Shown here piece after piece: positions 17,094-28,612 of a stretch of 64,000 nucleotides of DNA. Both the position numbers and the translations under genes were made by a program. The notes under the pieces are model-generated. The model had not been told where the DNA came from. It did not search any database and worked only from the letters and a program-made list of their open reading frames with translations. Numbering within the stretch: the stretch's first letter is position 1; each line of letters opens with the position of its first letter. The DNA is taken from assembly GCF_024666525.1 (NCBI RefSeq), contig NZ_CP088294.1:3410001-3474000 (forward strand), read 5' to 3'. This DNA comes from Pseudomonas sp. J452 (GTDB taxonomy: Bacteria; Pseudomonadota; Gammaproteobacteria; Pseudomonadales; Pseudomonadaceae).

Positions 17094-18476
17094 TCAGATA
17101 ACTCGCGAGAAACGCTGCAGGTTCTGCTGCTCCAGGTAGCGGTCGAACAGCATGCACACCGCGCGCACCAGCAGTCGGCCAGCTGGGCGGACATCGATAC
17201 CGCTGTCACTGAGGTCGATTAGGCCGTCGCGTGCCTGTTGCTGCAGCTGCGGCCAGAGCGGGGCGAAGTAACTACGGAAGTCGATGTTGAACTGCGCTTC
17301 GATGGTGGTGAAATCCAACTGGAACTCACAGATCAGTTGCTGGATCACGGCGCGGCGGATGCGGTCGTCTTGGTTGCACTGCAGGCCGCGCAGGGTGGCG
17401 AGCTGGTCGTTGTCGATACTTTGCTGATAGTTGCCCAGGTCGCTGCTGTTCTGGCAGTACAGATCGCCGATCTGGCTGATGGCCGAGACGCCAAGGCCGA
17501 TCAGATCGCAGTGGCCATGGGTGGTGTAGCCCTGGAAGTTGCGCTGCAGGGTGCCGTCTTCCTGGGCGGTGGCCAGTTCGTCGTCGGGCAGGGCGAAGTG
17601 GTCCATGCCGATGTAGCGATAGCCGGCGGCGGTCAGCTGCTCGATGCTGCCCTGCAGCATGGCCAGCTTGTCCGCCGGGCTGGGCAGGTCCTCGCTGTTG
17701 ATGCGTCGCTGCGGCATGAAGCGTTCCGGCAGGTGGGCGTAGTTGAACACCGACAGGCGATCCGGTTGCAGGGCGATGACTTCGGCCACGGTGCGGGCGA
17801 AGCTTTGCGGGTTCTGCTTGGGCAGGCCGTAGATCAGGTCGATGTTCACCGAGCGGAATTGCAGGGTACGCGCCGCTTCGACGATGGCGCGGGTTTCTTC
17901 CAGGCTCTGCAGGCGGTTGATTGCCCGTTGCACGGCCGGGTCGAGATCCTGCACGCCGAGGCTGACGCGGTTGAAGCCCAGCTCACGGAGCAGGCCCATG
18001 GTCGACCAGTCGGCCTCGCGCGGATCGATCTCGATGCCGTAGTCGCCGCTGTCGTCATCCAGCAGGGTGAAGTGCTGGCGCAGATGGCCCATCAGTCGGC
18101 GCAGCTCGTCATGACTAAGAAAGGTCGGGGTGCCGCCGCCGAAATGCAGTTGCTCGACCACCTGCTGCTGGTCCAGATGACAGGCGATGCTGGAGATTTC
18201 CTTCTCCAGGCGCTCCAGATAAGGCAGGGCGCGGCCGCGATCCTTGGTGATGACTTTGTTGCAGGCGCAGTAGTAGCAGATGTTCGCGCAGAACGGCACA
18301 TGCACGTAAAGCGATAGCGGGCGTAGGGCTTTGCGGCTGTCGCGCAGCGCATGCAGCAGGTCGAACGAGCCGACCTCGTTATGCAGTTGCACGGCGGTGG
18401 GATAGGAGGTGTAACGCGGGCCGGGCAGGTCATAACGCCGGATCAGGTCAGCGTCCCAGCGAATGGCGTCGAGCAT
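17094..18476 (-). CDS. hemN: Oxygen-independent coproporphyrinogen III oxidase
   Basis: Radical-SAM enzyme that decarboxylates coproporphyrinogen III to protoporphyrinogen IX without oxygen, so heme can be made under microaerobic growth. The iron-sulfur motif is Cys63-x3-Cys67-x2-Cys70 (PFCANICYYCAC). Other HemN signatures are present: GGGTPTFL, NRVSLGVQD, DLIYGLP and HFALPDDEL. 460 residues matches the family. An Anr box lies 63 bases upstream of the start, and anr is nearby. Confidence 0.96.
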   Translation of the reverse strand: MLDAIRWDADLIRRYDLPGPRYTSYPTAVQLHNEVGSFDLLHALRDSRKALRPLSLYVHVPFCANICYYCACNKVITKDRGRALPYLERLEKEISSIACHLDQQQVVEQLHFGGGTPTFLSHDELRRLMGHLRQHFTLLDDDSGDYGIEIDPREADWSTMGLLRELGFNRVSLGVQDLDPAVQRAINRLQSLEETRAIVEAARTLQFRSVNIDLIYGLPKQNPQSFARTVAEVIALQPDRLSVFNYAHLPERFMPQRRINSEDLPSPADKLAMLQGSIEQLTAAGYRYIGMDHFALPDDELATAQEDGTLQRNFQGYTTHGHCDLIGLGVSAISQIGDLYCQNSSDLGNYQQSIDNDQLATLRGLQCNQDDRIRRAVIQQLICEFQLDFTTIEAQFNIDFRSYFAPLWPQLQQQARDGLIDLSDSGIDVRPAGRLLVRAVCMLFDRYLEQQNLQRFSRVI

Positions 18477-18538
18477 ACGATTGTCCCCGGATAGGCAAGC
18501 AGTGGTTGCGAGTCTAGGGAGGTGCGCGGTGGGTGATC

Positions 18539-18552
18539 TTGACCTGTATCAA
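18539..18552. promoter_or_regulatory. Anr box upstream of hemN
   Basis: TTGACCTGTATCAA matches TTGAT-N4-ATCAA in 9 of 10 fixed positions. It is 63 bases before the hemN start codon, a suitable place for an activator at about -41 of a short-leader transcript. Confidence 0.7.
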
Positions 18553-18607
18553 GCTGGAGGAGCTTGCCGGGCTGCGTTGCGCCGTTCGAGAGCAGAGCGT
18601 GCGCCGA

Positions 18608-19300
18608 CTAATGCCCCATCAGCCAGTGTTGATGCGGGCCGGGCAGGGTCCACAGGCCGAACAGGATCACCAGCAGGCCGCCGGCCATGCGCACGCCGCG
18701 CTTGCGCAGCAGGGCGGTCAGCCGTTCGGCGGCCAATCCGGTGGCCAACAGCACCGGCCAGGTGCCGAGGCCGAAGGCCAGCATCAGCAACCCGCTGTCC
18801 AGCGCCGAACCCTGGCTGGCCGCCCATAGCAGGGTGCTGTAGACCAGGCCACAGGGCAACCAGCCCCAGATGGCGCCGAGTAGCAGGGCGCGGGGCAGGC
18901 TGCTGACCGGCATCAGGCGCGTGGCGATGGGTTGCAGGTGGCGCCAGAGATGGCGGCCGAGGCCTTCGATGCGGGTCAGGCCGCTCCACCAGCCGGCCAG
19001 GTACAGGCCCATGGCGATCAGCAGCAGCGCGGCGATCACCCGCAACACCATGGCCGCCGGGCTGCTGGCCACGGCCCAGCCGGCCAGACCGATCAGCACG
19101 CCGGCAGTGGTGTAGCTGAGGATGCGGCCGAGGTTGTAGGCCAGCAGCAGGCGAAAACGCCGGGCCCGTTGTTCGGCGGGGATGGCCAGGGTCAGCGCGC
19201 CCATCAGGCCGCCACACATGCCCAGGCAATGACCGCCGCCGAGCAGGCCGAGGATCAGGGCGGAAACCAGCAGCGGGGCGAGTTCAAGCACGGGGTTCAT
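18608..19300 (-). CDS. TauE/SafE-like membrane protein of the cco assembly cluster
   Basis: A 230-residue polytopic membrane protein with about six hydrophobic segments and a GGGHCLGMCGG motif near residue 20-30, repeated in spirit as WLPCGLVYSTLLWAAS. This family (annotated TauE/SafE or DsbD-like transmembrane) often accompanies ccoGHIS and may handle copper or thiols. Its start overlaps the end of ccoS by 17 bases, so they are cotranscribed. The precise role is unknown. Confidence 0.8.
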   Translation of the reverse strand: MNPVLELAPLLVSALILGLLGGGHCLGMCGGLMGALTLAIPAEQRARRFRLLLAYNLGRILSYTTAGVLIGLAGWAVASSPAAMVLRVIAALLLIAMGLYLAGWWSGLTRIEGLGRHLWRHLQPIATRLMPVSSLPRALLLGAIWGWLPCGLVYSTLLWAASQGSALDSGLLMLAFGLGTWPVLLATGLAAERLTALLRKRGVRMAGGLLVILFGLWTLPGPHQHWLMGH

Positions 19301-19490
19301 CCTGCTCCGTCGGCTTGTCGGCTTCGGCGATGCCGGCCTGGTGCTGCGGGTCTTCGTCGTCGAACAGGATGCTGTGGGCCGGGCCGTCGAGGTCGTCGTA
19401 CTGGCCGTTGTCCACCGCCCAGACGAACAGCCAGATGGCGAAGCCGACCAGGCCTACGGCAATCGGAATCAGGATGTAGATGGCGGACAT
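19284..19490 (-). CDS. ccoS: cbb3 oxidase assembly protein CcoS
   Basis: A 68-residue single-span membrane protein: MSAIYILIPIAVGLVGFAIWLFVWAV is the membrane helix, followed by the family motif NGQYDDLDGPAHSILFDDE. CcoS is needed for cofactor insertion into CcoN. It lies between ccoI and the TauE-like gene. Confidence 0.95.
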   Translation of the reverse strand: MSAIYILIPIAVGLVGFAIWLFVWAVDNGQYDDLDGPAHSILFDDEDPQHQAGIAEADKPTEQDEPRA

Positions 19491-19513
19491 GGGGTCTCCG
19501 GATACGGCTCAGA

Positions 19514-19589
19514 CGTAGGGTGGATGTCGCTTTTTACATCCACCATTGCGGCGTTGTGGTGGATCGATGAAGCGCGATCCACCCTACGG
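19514..19589. repeat. Inverted repeat of the GTAGGGTGGAT type, carrying the ccoI stop codon
   Basis: CGTAGGGTGGATGTCG and CGATCCACCCTACGG face each other. Read on the minus strand, the TAG inside the repeat's own GTAGGGTGG is the stop codon of ccoI (19584-19586). A related palindrome at 60053-60103 does the same for the kinase gene. Confidence 0.65.
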
Positions 19590-21986
19590 ACGGCTCAGGC
19601 GCAGGGCGTTGAGCACTACCAGCAGCGAGCTGACCGACATGCCGACCGCGGCCCACAGCGGAGTGACCATGCCCAGGGCAGCGAAGGGCAGCACCAGGCC
19701 ATTGTACAGCGTTGCCCAGGCCAGGTTCTCGAGGATGATGCGCCGCGTACGGCGGGCCATGCTGAAGGCCTGCACCAGGCTGCCCAGGCGGTTGGACAGC
19801 AGCACGGCGTCGGCGCTGGTCTTGGCCAGGTCGGTGGCGCTGCCCATGGCCACGCTGATGTCGGCGCCGGCCAGCACCGGCACGTCGTTGACCCCATCGC
19901 CGAGCATCAGCACGCGGTGGCCGGCCTGCTGCAGCTGTTTCAGCACGGCCAGCTTGGCGTCCGGGGTGAGGCCGCCGCGGGCGTCGTCGATACCCAGCTG
20001 GCGCGCCACTTCGCCAACCATCGGTGAGCTGTCACCGGACAACAGGATGATCTGCCAGCCCTGCGTGCGGCAGGCCTCCAGTAACTGCGGAGCATCATCA
20101 CGCAGGCGGTCGCCGAGGACGAACCAGGCCAGCGGGCCGCGCTCGTCACCGAGCAGCAACCACTGGCCGTGCTCGCCGGGAATTGCCGGCGCGCTGCGCC
20201 CTGATAGCGCGGCGACATAGGCCGGCTGGCCGATACGCAGGCGGCGCCCGTCGACCACGCCTTGCAGGCCCTGGCCGGGTTCGCTGGCGAGCTGTTCGGC
20301 GCCTTGCGTGCAGTGACCGAAGGCACGGGCGATGGGGTGTTCGGAACCATGTTCGAGGGCCGCTGCCAGGGCCAGGCAGGCGTCGCCATCCAGCTCGCGC
20401 AGGGTCTCGATGCGTTCCAGGGTCAGGCGTCCTTCGCTGAGCGTGCCGGTCTTGTCGACGATCAACGTGTCGATCTGCTTGAGGCCTTCCAGTACATGGC
20501 CGCGGGTCAGCAGCAGGCCGAGCTTGTGCAGGCTGCCGGTGGCGGTGGTCAGCGCGGTCGGCGTGGCCAGTGAGAGGGCGCAGGGACAGGTGGCGACCAG
20601 TAGGGCGAGGACGATCCAGAAGGCGCGGTCGCTGTCGATCTGCCACCAGACCAGGCCGACGATGGCGGCCACGCCGAGGACGATCAGCAGGAACCACTGC
20701 GCGACCCGGTCGGCCAGCTCAGCGATGCGCGGCTTGTCGGTCTGGGCGCGTTCCAGCAGACGGACGATGGCAGACAGCCGGGTGTCGGCACCGAGGGCGC
20801 TGATCTGCAGGGTCAGCGGGCCCTCGACGTTGAGGGTGCCGGCGGTCACCGCATCGCCGATGCCGCGTGGCAGCGGCAGGTATTCGCCGGTGAGCAGCGA
20901 TTCGTCGACGCTGGATTGGCCGGCGACGATATGTCCGTCGGCCGGCAGCAGCGCGCCCGGTGGCACCAGCACGCGGTCGCCGACCTGCAGCTCGCGCAGC
21001 AGCACGCGCTCGCTGCGCTCCTCGGCATCCAGGCGCAGGCAGGAAGGCGGCAGCAGGCTGACCAGTTGCGCGGTGGCCGCCGCCGTGCGTTCGCGGGCAC
21101 GTCGCTCGAGGTAACGCCCGGCGAGAAGGAACAGGGCGAACATGCCGACCGCGTCGAAATACAGCTCGCCGATGCCGGTGACGGTGGACCAGATGCCGGC
21201 GACATAGGCGCCGCCGATGGCCAGCGACACCGACACGTCCATGGTCAGATGACGGGTGCGCAGGTCACGCAGGGCACCGCGGAAGAACTGGCCGCAGCAG
21301 TAGAAGACGATGGGTGTGGTGAGGAACAGGCTGGTCCAGCGCAGGATCTTGTCCAGCTCGGGCGACAGGTCGACATTGAACTCCGGCCAGGTGGCCATCG
21401 CCGCCATCATCACCTGCATCCACAGCAGGCCGGCGACGCCGATCTGCCTTAGCGACTTGCGGTTCTCGGCCGCCAGGCGGGTACTGGCCTCATCGTCCTG
21501 CCAGGGGTGACCGGCATAGCCGATGCTGCGCAGCTCCTTGAGCAGTTGGCTGAGTGGCAGCAGGCTGTCGGCCCAGCGCAGGGTCAGGCGATGGTTGGAC
21601 AGGTTGAGACGGGCTTCGGCAACGCCAGGCAGGGTGCGCAGGTGTTTCTCGATCAGCCAGCCACAGGCGGCGCAGCTGATGCCTTCGATCAGCAGGCTGG
21701 TTTCGCTGAGTTCGCCCTGGTGCTGGACGAAGTCCTGTTGCACCTCCTCGCGGTCGTACAGCTCCAGCTCATCCGGCAAGGCTTTGGGCAGGGCCTGCGG
21801 GTTGACCGCGTTGTCGCTGCGGTGGCGGTAGTAGTTCTCCAGACCGCCGGCGACTATCGCCTCGGCCACCGCCTGGCAGCCTGGGCAGCACAAGGCCCGC
21901 GGTGCGCCGAGCACGCGGGCCTCGAAACGGCTGCCGGCGGGAACCGGCAGGCCGCAGTGATAGCAGGGAAGGGGGCTGCTGCTCAT
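19584..21986 (-). CDS. ccoI: Copper-translocating P-type ATPase CcoI
   Basis: Exports or delivers copper for cbb3 assembly; 800 residues. At the N-terminus are a CYHCGLPVP and CCPGC cysteine region and a heavy-metal-binding CAACG motif. Then follow the transmembrane CPC motif (TCPCALSLATPTALTTATG), the phosphorylation site DKTGTLS, the HP motif EHGSEHPIARAF and the hinge GDGVNDVPVLAGADI. MSSSPLPCYHCG is taken as the start since the cysteine motif should be N-terminal. It overlaps or abuts ccoH upstream in one operon. Confidence 0.96.
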   Translation of the reverse strand: MSSSPLPCYHCGLPVPAGSRFEARVLGAPRALCCPGCQAVAEAIVAGGLENYYRHRSDNAVNPQALPKALPDELELYDREEVQQDFVQHQGELSETSLLIEGISCAACGWLIEKHLRTLPGVAEARLNLSNHRLTLRWADSLLPLSQLLKELRSIGYAGHPWQDDEASTRLAAENRKSLRQIGVAGLLWMQVMMAAMATWPEFNVDLSPELDKILRWTSLFLTTPIVFYCCGQFFRGALRDLRTRHLTMDVSVSLAIGGAYVAGIWSTVTGIGELYFDAVGMFALFLLAGRYLERRARERTAAATAQLVSLLPPSCLRLDAEERSERVLLRELQVGDRVLVPPGALLPADGHIVAGQSSVDESLLTGEYLPLPRGIGDAVTAGTLNVEGPLTLQISALGADTRLSAIVRLLERAQTDKPRIAELADRVAQWFLLIVLGVAAIVGLVWWQIDSDRAFWIVLALLVATCPCALSLATPTALTTATGSLHKLGLLLTRGHVLEGLKQIDTLIVDKTGTLSEGRLTLERIETLRELDGDACLALAAALEHGSEHPIARAFGHCTQGAEQLASEPGQGLQGVVDGRRLRIGQPAYVAALSGRSAPAIPGEHGQWLLLGDERGPLAWFVLGDRLRDDAPQLLEACRTQGWQIILLSGDSSPMVGEVARQLGIDDARGGLTPDAKLAVLKQLQQAGHRVLMLGDGVNDVPVLAGADISVAMGSATDLAKTSADAVLLSNRLGSLVQAFSMARRTRRIILENLAWATLYNGLVLPFAALGMVTPLWAAVGMSVSSLLVVLNALRLSRP

Positions 21987-21999
21987 GGGCGGGGGCGGA

Positions 22000-22500
22000 T
22001 CACTCGCCGAGCTGAACCGACTGGCCGCTGGCCAGTTGTTCTTCCTCGAACAGGCGCCAGTCCTGGCCGCCTTCCTGGCCGATGACCTCGACGAAACGAC
22101 GGCCTTCGACGGCGTCCAGCAGGTTGCCGGCATAGCTGCCGTCCGCCTGGGCTTGCAGCACTACCCGACGATCACGCTCGGGCTGGGTCGGCGAAATCAG
22201 GTTGAGCACCAGCTGCGGCGGGTTGCTGTAGCCCTGCAGCTGCAGGCTGGCGGTGCCTCGCTCGTTGTCCAGTTGCAGGTTGGCCTTGAGCTTGAGGCGC
22301 GTGGCGAGGTTCTCGCGCTCCAGCGAGGTGTTGATGCCCTTGCCGACGTCGTAATAGTTGTCGGAGATCAGACCCGGTGGATTGCGCGTGGCGATGACCA
22401 GCATGGAGGTGCCCAGCACCACGGACATGCCCAGAATGCCGAGAATGAACCAGACCCAGAATTCTTTGTACCAGGGCCGGGCGAGGGTATCGGGTTGCAT
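22000..22500 (-). CDS. ccoH: cbb3 oxidase assembly protein CcoH (FixH-like)
   Basis: A 166-residue protein with one N-terminal membrane helix (FWVWFILGILGMSVVLGTSMLVI, about residues 14-36) and a periplasmic FixH domain with NPPGLISDNYYDVGKGIN. CcoH interacts with cbb3 subunits during assembly. It lies between ccoG and ccoI with short gaps. Confidence 0.93.
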   Translation of the reverse strand: MQPDTLARPWYKEFWVWFILGILGMSVVLGTSMLVIATRNPPGLISDNYYDVGKGINTSLERENLATRLKLKANLQLDNERGTASLQLQGYSNPPQLVLNLISPTQPERDRRVVLQAQADGSYAGNLLDAVEGRRFVEVIGQEGGQDWRLFEEEQLASGQSVQLGE

Positions 22501-22514
22501 GCAGTTACCTTTGC

Positions 22515-23930
22515 TTAGCGAACGCTGGGGCCGATGAAGCGGCTGTCGGTGTCGCTGTGGATGCTGGGGTCTTCAACGGCCTGAACCTTGAAGAGGATTT
22601 CGTTGGCGCTGGAGGGCAGTTTCTCCGGGGGTATGGACAACTCCACCGGCACGGAGAGTACCTCACCTTCAGCGACCTTGAGTTCGCTCTTGCCGCCGTA
22701 GACCAAACCATCCAGACCTTCGACGCTGACCAGGAAGGTCAGGTCGCGCTGGGCCTTGTTCATCAGCTTGAGGGTGTAGACGTTCTCGATGAAGCCCTGC
22801 TCGTTCTCGCGGAACAGCACGCGATCCTTGAGGATGTCGAGTTCCACCAGCGAGCGGTGACCGACAGCCCAGGCGAACAGGCCCATCATGGCGACCAGGG
22901 CGATGGCGTAGCCGATCAGCCGTGGGCGCAGCAGATGGGTCTTCTGTCCGGAGAGATTGTGCTCGGTGGTGTAGCTGATCAGGCCTTTCGGGTAGTTCAT
23001 CTTCTCCATGATGCTGTCGCAGGCGTCGATGCAGGCGGCGCAGCCGATGCACTCGATCTGCAGGCCGTCGCGGATGTCGATGCCGGTCGGGCAGACCTGG
23101 ACGCACATGGTGCAGTCGATGCAGTCGCCAAGGCCGTCGGCCTTGTAGTCGGCGGTCTTCTTGCGCGGGCCACGGCTTTCACCGCGGCGCGGATCGTAGG
23201 AGACGATCAGGGTGTCCTTGTCGAACATCACGCTCTGGAAGCGCGCGTAGGGGCACATGTAGATGCACACCTGCTCGCGCAACCAGCCGGCATTGCCGTA
23301 GGTGGCCAGGGTGAAGAAACCGACCCAGAAATAGGCCCAGCCATCGGCCTCGCCACTGAGCAGGCTGGGGATCAAATCGCGGATCGGTGAGAAGTAGCCG
23401 ACGAAGGTCAGGCCGGTGACCAGGCCGATGAGAATCCACAGGCTGTGCTTGGCCGCCTTGCGTGCGAATTTCTCGCCGCTCATGGGCTGCTTGTCCAGCT
23501 TCATGCGCTGGTTGCGGTCACCCTCGGTGACTTTCTCGCACCACATGAACACCCAGGTCCACACGCTTTGTGGGCAGGTGTAGCCACACCAGACGCGGCC
23601 GGCGAACACGGTGATGAAGAACAGGCCGAAGGCACAGATGATCAGCAGCCAGGACAGCAGGGCAAAGTCCTGCGGCCAGAAGGTGGCGCCAAAGATGTAG
23701 AACTTGCGCTCGGGCAGGTCCCACCAGACGGCTTGCCGGTCATTCCAGCTGAGCCAGGCGGTACCGAAATAGAGCAGGAACAGGAAGGCTCCGCCGCTGA
23801 CCCGCAGGTTGCGGAACAGGCCGGTAAAGGCGCGGGTATAGATTTTTTCCTGGCTGGCGTAGAGGTCAACGCTGGCGTTGCCGGTGGCCGCAGGTGGGGT
23901 GATGTTTCGAACGGGAATCTGGTCGCTCAT
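22515..23930 (-). CDS. ccoG: cbb3 oxidase accessory protein CcoG (FixG/RdxA)
   Basis: A 471-residue membrane iron-sulfur protein, proposed to reduce copper during cbb3 assembly. It has about five membrane spans (the first near LFLLYFGTAWLSW), a GRVWCGYTCPQSVW loop, and two ferredoxin-type clusters, CIDCTMCVQVCPTG and CIGCAACIDACDSIM. The C-terminal third is a periplasmic immunoglobulin-like domain. It lies just downstream of the cbb3-1 operon, separated by a strong hairpin. Confidence 0.96.
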   Translation of the reverse strand: MSDQIPVRNITPPAATGNASVDLYASQEKIYTRAFTGLFRNLRVSGGAFLFLLYFGTAWLSWNDRQAVWWDLPERKFYIFGATFWPQDFALLSWLLIICAFGLFFITVFAGRVWCGYTCPQSVWTWVFMWCEKVTEGDRNQRMKLDKQPMSGEKFARKAAKHSLWILIGLVTGLTFVGYFSPIRDLIPSLLSGEADGWAYFWVGFFTLATYGNAGWLREQVCIYMCPYARFQSVMFDKDTLIVSYDPRRGESRGPRKKTADYKADGLGDCIDCTMCVQVCPTGIDIRDGLQIECIGCAACIDACDSIMEKMNYPKGLISYTTEHNLSGQKTHLLRPRLIGYAIALVAMMGLFAWAVGHRSLVELDILKDRVLFRENEQGFIENVYTLKLMNKAQRDLTFLVSVEGLDGLVYGGKSELKVAEGEVLSVPVELSIPPEKLPSSANEILFKVQAVEDPSIHSDTDSRFIGPSVR

Positions 23931-24024
23931 CAGGGTCGTACCACGGCTTGGGTGAGTGCTCCTGTCGATACTTGCCGAAGGAGTCAGAATTTCACGGCTC
24001 TATGGTACGCCTGATCGAGCTGTG

Positions 24025-24054
24025 CCCGGGTGCGACCAGCGGTCGCGTCCCGGG
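24025..24054 (-). terminator. Hairpin after ccoP1
   Basis: The arms CCCGGGTGCGACC and GGTCGCGTCCCGGG form a 13-14 bp stem with one mismatch just beyond the ccoP1 stop. No T-run follows. It probably reduces readthrough from the oxidase operon into ccoG or protects the mRNA end. Confidence 0.55.
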
Positions 24055-24064
24055 CGGGTGATGC

Positions 24065-25042
24065 TTACTTCTCGACTTGCTCGGCTTTCTCGCCGTGCGA
24101 CAGGCTGTACACGTAAGCGGCCAGCAGGTGCACTTTGTCTTCGCTGCCTACATAGGGTAGCTGAGCGGGCATGTTGCCGTTACGGCCGTAGCGAATGGTC
24201 TGCTGCAGTTGCGCGTAGCTGCTGCCGTAGATGAAGGCGCTTGGGTTGGTCAGGTTCGGTGCGCCCATCATCTTGTTGCCGGTGCCTTCCTTGGTGTGGC
24301 AGGCGAAGCAGGTGGTCTCGAACACTTTCTTACCGGCAGCGATATCAGCAGTCACGCCTTCCGGCAGCTTGCGGCCGCCCAGTTCGGTGAGCACGTAGGC
24401 GGCGACGTTGCGCACACCTTCTTCACCGATCTGCGGAGCCTGCGGCGGCATGGCGCCACTGCGGCCAGCAATGATGGTCTGCTTGATCTCGGCCGGCGAG
24501 CCGCCCCAGCGCCATTCGTTGTCGGTCAGGTTGGGGAAGCCGTAGGCGCCCTTGGCATCGGAACCGTGGCACACCGAGCAGTTGGAGGCGAACAGACGGT
24601 TACCCATCTTCAGGGCTTTCTCGTCCTTGGCCACTTCCTCGACCGGCATCTTGGCGTAGGCAGCATAGAGCGGGGCATATTGCTTGTCGGCCCGCACCAT
24701 CTCTTTTTCCCACTGGTGCACACCGGTCCAGCCGGCTTCGCCATTGGCGAACGGCTTGCCGTCACCGGCTTCGTTGTAGCCTGGCAGCAGGCCTTTCCAA
24801 GTACCCAGACCCGGGTACAGCACCAGGTAGCCGAGGGCAAAGACGATGGTGCCGACGAACAACATGAACCACCATTTCGGCAGCGGGTTGTCGTACTCGG
24901 CGATGCCATCGAACTCGTGGCCGACGGTTTCCTCGGTGGGGTCCTGGCGCTGGCCCTTGCGCACACTGAAGATCAGCACGGCCATGGCGATGATGGTGCC
25001 CAGGCTCAGCACCGTGATGTAGAGACTCCAGAAGGTAGTCAT
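24065..25042 (-). CDS. ccoP1: cbb3 cytochrome oxidase subunit III CcoP (cbb3-1)
   Basis: Di-heme cytochrome c subunit of a proton-pumping terminal oxidase. An N-terminal membrane helix, [30 protein letters not shown], is followed by two c-heme sites, CSVCHG and CFACHT, each with a downstream Met ligand candidate. 325 residues is standard. It overlaps ccoQ by four bases and closes the operon ccoNOQP. Confidence 0.96.
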   Translation of the reverse strand: MTTFWSLYITVLSLGTIIAMAVLIFSVRKGQRQDPTEETVGHEFDGIAEYDNPLPKWWFMLFVGTIVFALGYLVLYPGLGTWKGLLPGYNEAGDGKPFANGEAGWTGVHQWEKEMVRADKQYAPLYAAYAKMPVEEVAKDEKALKMGNRLFASNCSVCHGSDAKGAYGFPNLTDNEWRWGGSPAEIKQTIIAGRSGAMPPQAPQIGEEGVRNVAAYVLTELGGRKLPEGVTADIAAGKKVFETTCFACHTKEGTGNKMMGAPNLTNPSAFIYGSSYAQLQQTIRYGRNGNMPAQLPYVGSEDKVHLLAAYVYSLSHGEKAEQVEK

Positions 25043-25227
25043 TCTTTATTGCTCCCAGAAGCTTTTTCGTCACGCTCTTTGGCGGGTGCGTCGTCGGCGA
25101 AGGGCAGGTTGGCGGCTTCGTCGAAGCTGTCTTTGCGTCTGCTGCTGTAGGCCCAGAGCACCACGCCAATGAAAGCGATGAAAACCACGGCGGTGCCGAT
25201 ACCGCGAAGCGTCCCGATATCCATCAT
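25039..25227 (-). CDS. ccoQ: cbb3 oxidase subunit CcoQ
   Basis: A 62-residue single-span protein ([24 protein letters not shown]) with a charged C-terminal tail, a known stabiliser of cbb3. It sits between ccoO and ccoP with minimal spacing. The second oxidase operon in this window lacks an equivalent. Confidence 0.93.
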   Translation of the reverse strand: MMDIGTLRGIGTAVVFIAFIGVVLWAYSSRRKDSFDEAANLPFADDAPAKERDEKASGSNKE

Positions 25228-25230
25228 GCG

Positions 25231-25841
25231 TTACCGTTTGTTCTTGATTGAGGTGCCCAGACCTTGCAGGTATGCGACCAGCGCATCCATCTCGGTCTTG
25301 CCTTTCACAGCTTCTGCCGCACCGGCGATATCTTCGTCGGTGTAGGGCACACCCAGAGTGCGCATGGCTTCGAGCTTGGTGGCGGTGTTCTTGCCATCCA
25401 GCTTGTTCTCGACCAGCCACGGGTAAGCCGGCATCTTCGACTCCGGTACCACGTTGCGCGGGTTGTACAGGTGTGCACGCTGCCACTCATTCGAGTAGCG
25501 GCCGCCAACGCGGGCCAGGTCCGGGCCGGTACGCTTGGAACCCCACAGGAACGGGTGATCCCAGACGCTTTCGCCGGCGACGGAGTAGTGGCCGTAGCGC
25601 TCGGTTTCGGCACGGAACGGACGGATCATCTGCGAGTGGCAGCCAACGCAGCCTTCGCGGATATAGATGTCACGGCCTTCGACTTCCAGCGCGGTACGCG
25701 GCTTCATGCCTTCGACCGGGGTGTTGGTGACGTCCTGGAAGAACAGCGGGACGATCTGGGTCAGGCCGCCGATGCTGACGGCGATGACCATGAAGAACGC
25801 CAGCAGGCCAATGTTCTTCTCGACTATTTCGTGGCTTTTCA

Positions 25842-25842
<1 letters not shown>
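25231..25842 (-). CDS. ccoO1: cbb3 oxidase subunit II CcoO (cbb3-1)
   Basis: Mono-heme cytochrome c subunit, 203 residues, with one N-terminal membrane anchor ([22 protein letters not shown]) and heme site [12 protein letters not shown]. Its start overlaps the ccoN1 stop by one base, so translation is coupled. Much of it is over 90% identical in DNA to ccoO2. Confidence 0.96.
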
Positions 25843-27636
<1,794 letters not shown>

Positions 27637-27667
27637 GAAGGAGGGCGTCGGGCGACGCCCTCCTTTT
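27637..27667 (-). terminator. Hairpin after ccoP2
   Basis: GGAGGGCGTCG / CGACGCCCTCC forms an 11-bp perfect stem with a two-base apex (in practice a slightly shorter stem and 4-base loop), directly after the ccoP2 stop. T-rich sequence lies on the plus side (TCCTTTT), a shorter one on the minus side. Confidence 0.65.
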
Positions 27668-27670
27668 CGC

Positions 27671-28612
27671 TTATTGCTCGACTGCAGCGCTGCGTTCGTC
27701 GTGTGACAGGCTGTACACGTAGGCGGCCAACAGATGCACCTTGTCCTCGCTGCCGACAAAGGGCAATTGCGCGGGCATGTTGCCGTTACGGCCGTAGCGG
27801 ATGGTCTGCTGCAGTTGCGCGTAGCTGCTGCCGTAGATGAAGGCGCTGGGGTTGGTCAGATCCGGCGCACCCATGCTCGGGGTGCCTTTGCCTGCCGCGC
27901 CGTGGCAGGCGAAGCAGCTGCTGGAGAAGACCTTGCGCCCGGCCTCGATGTCCGCGCTGACACCTTCCGGCAGCTTGCGCCCAGCCAGTTCGACGAGGAC
28001 GAAGGCGGCAGCGTTACGCACGCCATCGTCGCCGATCATCGGTGCTTGGGCCGGCATCATGCCGTGGCGGCCGGCGCTGATGGTCTGCTTGATTTCGGCC
28101 GGTGAGCCGCCCCAGCGCCAGTGCCGGTCGGTCAGATTGGGGAAGCCATAGGCGCCCTTGGCGTCGGAGCCGTGGCAGACCGAGCAGTTGGAGGCGAACA
28201 GGCGACCGCCCATCTTCACCGCATACTCATCCTTGGCTACGTCCTCGACCGGCATGGCCGCGTACTTGGCGTAGATCGGCCCGTACTGCTGGTTGGCCTT
28301 GTCGATTTCGCGCTGCCACTGGGCGACCTGGGTCCAGCCGTCCTCGTAGCCCGGCAGCACGCCTTTCCAGTTACCCAGGCCGGGGTAGAGCGCCAGGTAG
28401 CCAACAGCGAAGATGATGGTGCCGAGGAACAGCATGAACCACCACTTGGGCAGCGGGTTGTCGTACTCCTCGATGCCGTCGAAGGCGTGGCCCATGGTCT
28501 GGTCGGTAGGGCCCGGGCGCTCGCCACGGCGGGTGGCGAAGATCAGCCAGAGCAAGGCGACCAGGCTGCCAAGGGTGAGCAGGGTGATATAGCCACTCCA
28601 GAAAGAGGTCAT
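27671..28612 (-). CDS. ccoP2: cbb3 cytochrome oxidase subunit III CcoP (cbb3-2)
   Basis: Second di-heme CcoP, 313 residues. The start [12 protein letters not shown] aligns with [12 protein letters not shown] of CcoP1 and has GGAG nine bases upstream. The membrane segment [23 protein letters not shown] and heme sites CSVCHG and CFACHG are present. It follows ccoO2 with only 47 bases between them, leaving no room for a ccoQ. Confidence 0.96.
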   Translation of the reverse strand: MTSFWSGYITLLTLGSLVALLWLIFATRRGERPGPTDQTMGHAFDGIEEYDNPLPKWWFMLFLGTIIFAVGYLALYPGLGNWKGVLPGYEDGWTQVAQWQREIDKANQQYGPIYAKYAAMPVEDVAKDEYAVKMGGRLFASNCSVCHGSDAKGAYGFPNLTDRHWRWGGSPAEIKQTISAGRHGMMPAQAPMIGDDGVRNAAAFVLVELAGRKLPEGVSADIEAGRKVFSSSCFACHGAAGKGTPSMGAPDLTNPSAFIYGSSYAQLQQTIRYGRNGNMPAQLPFVGSEDKVHLLAAYVYSLSHDERSAAVEQ

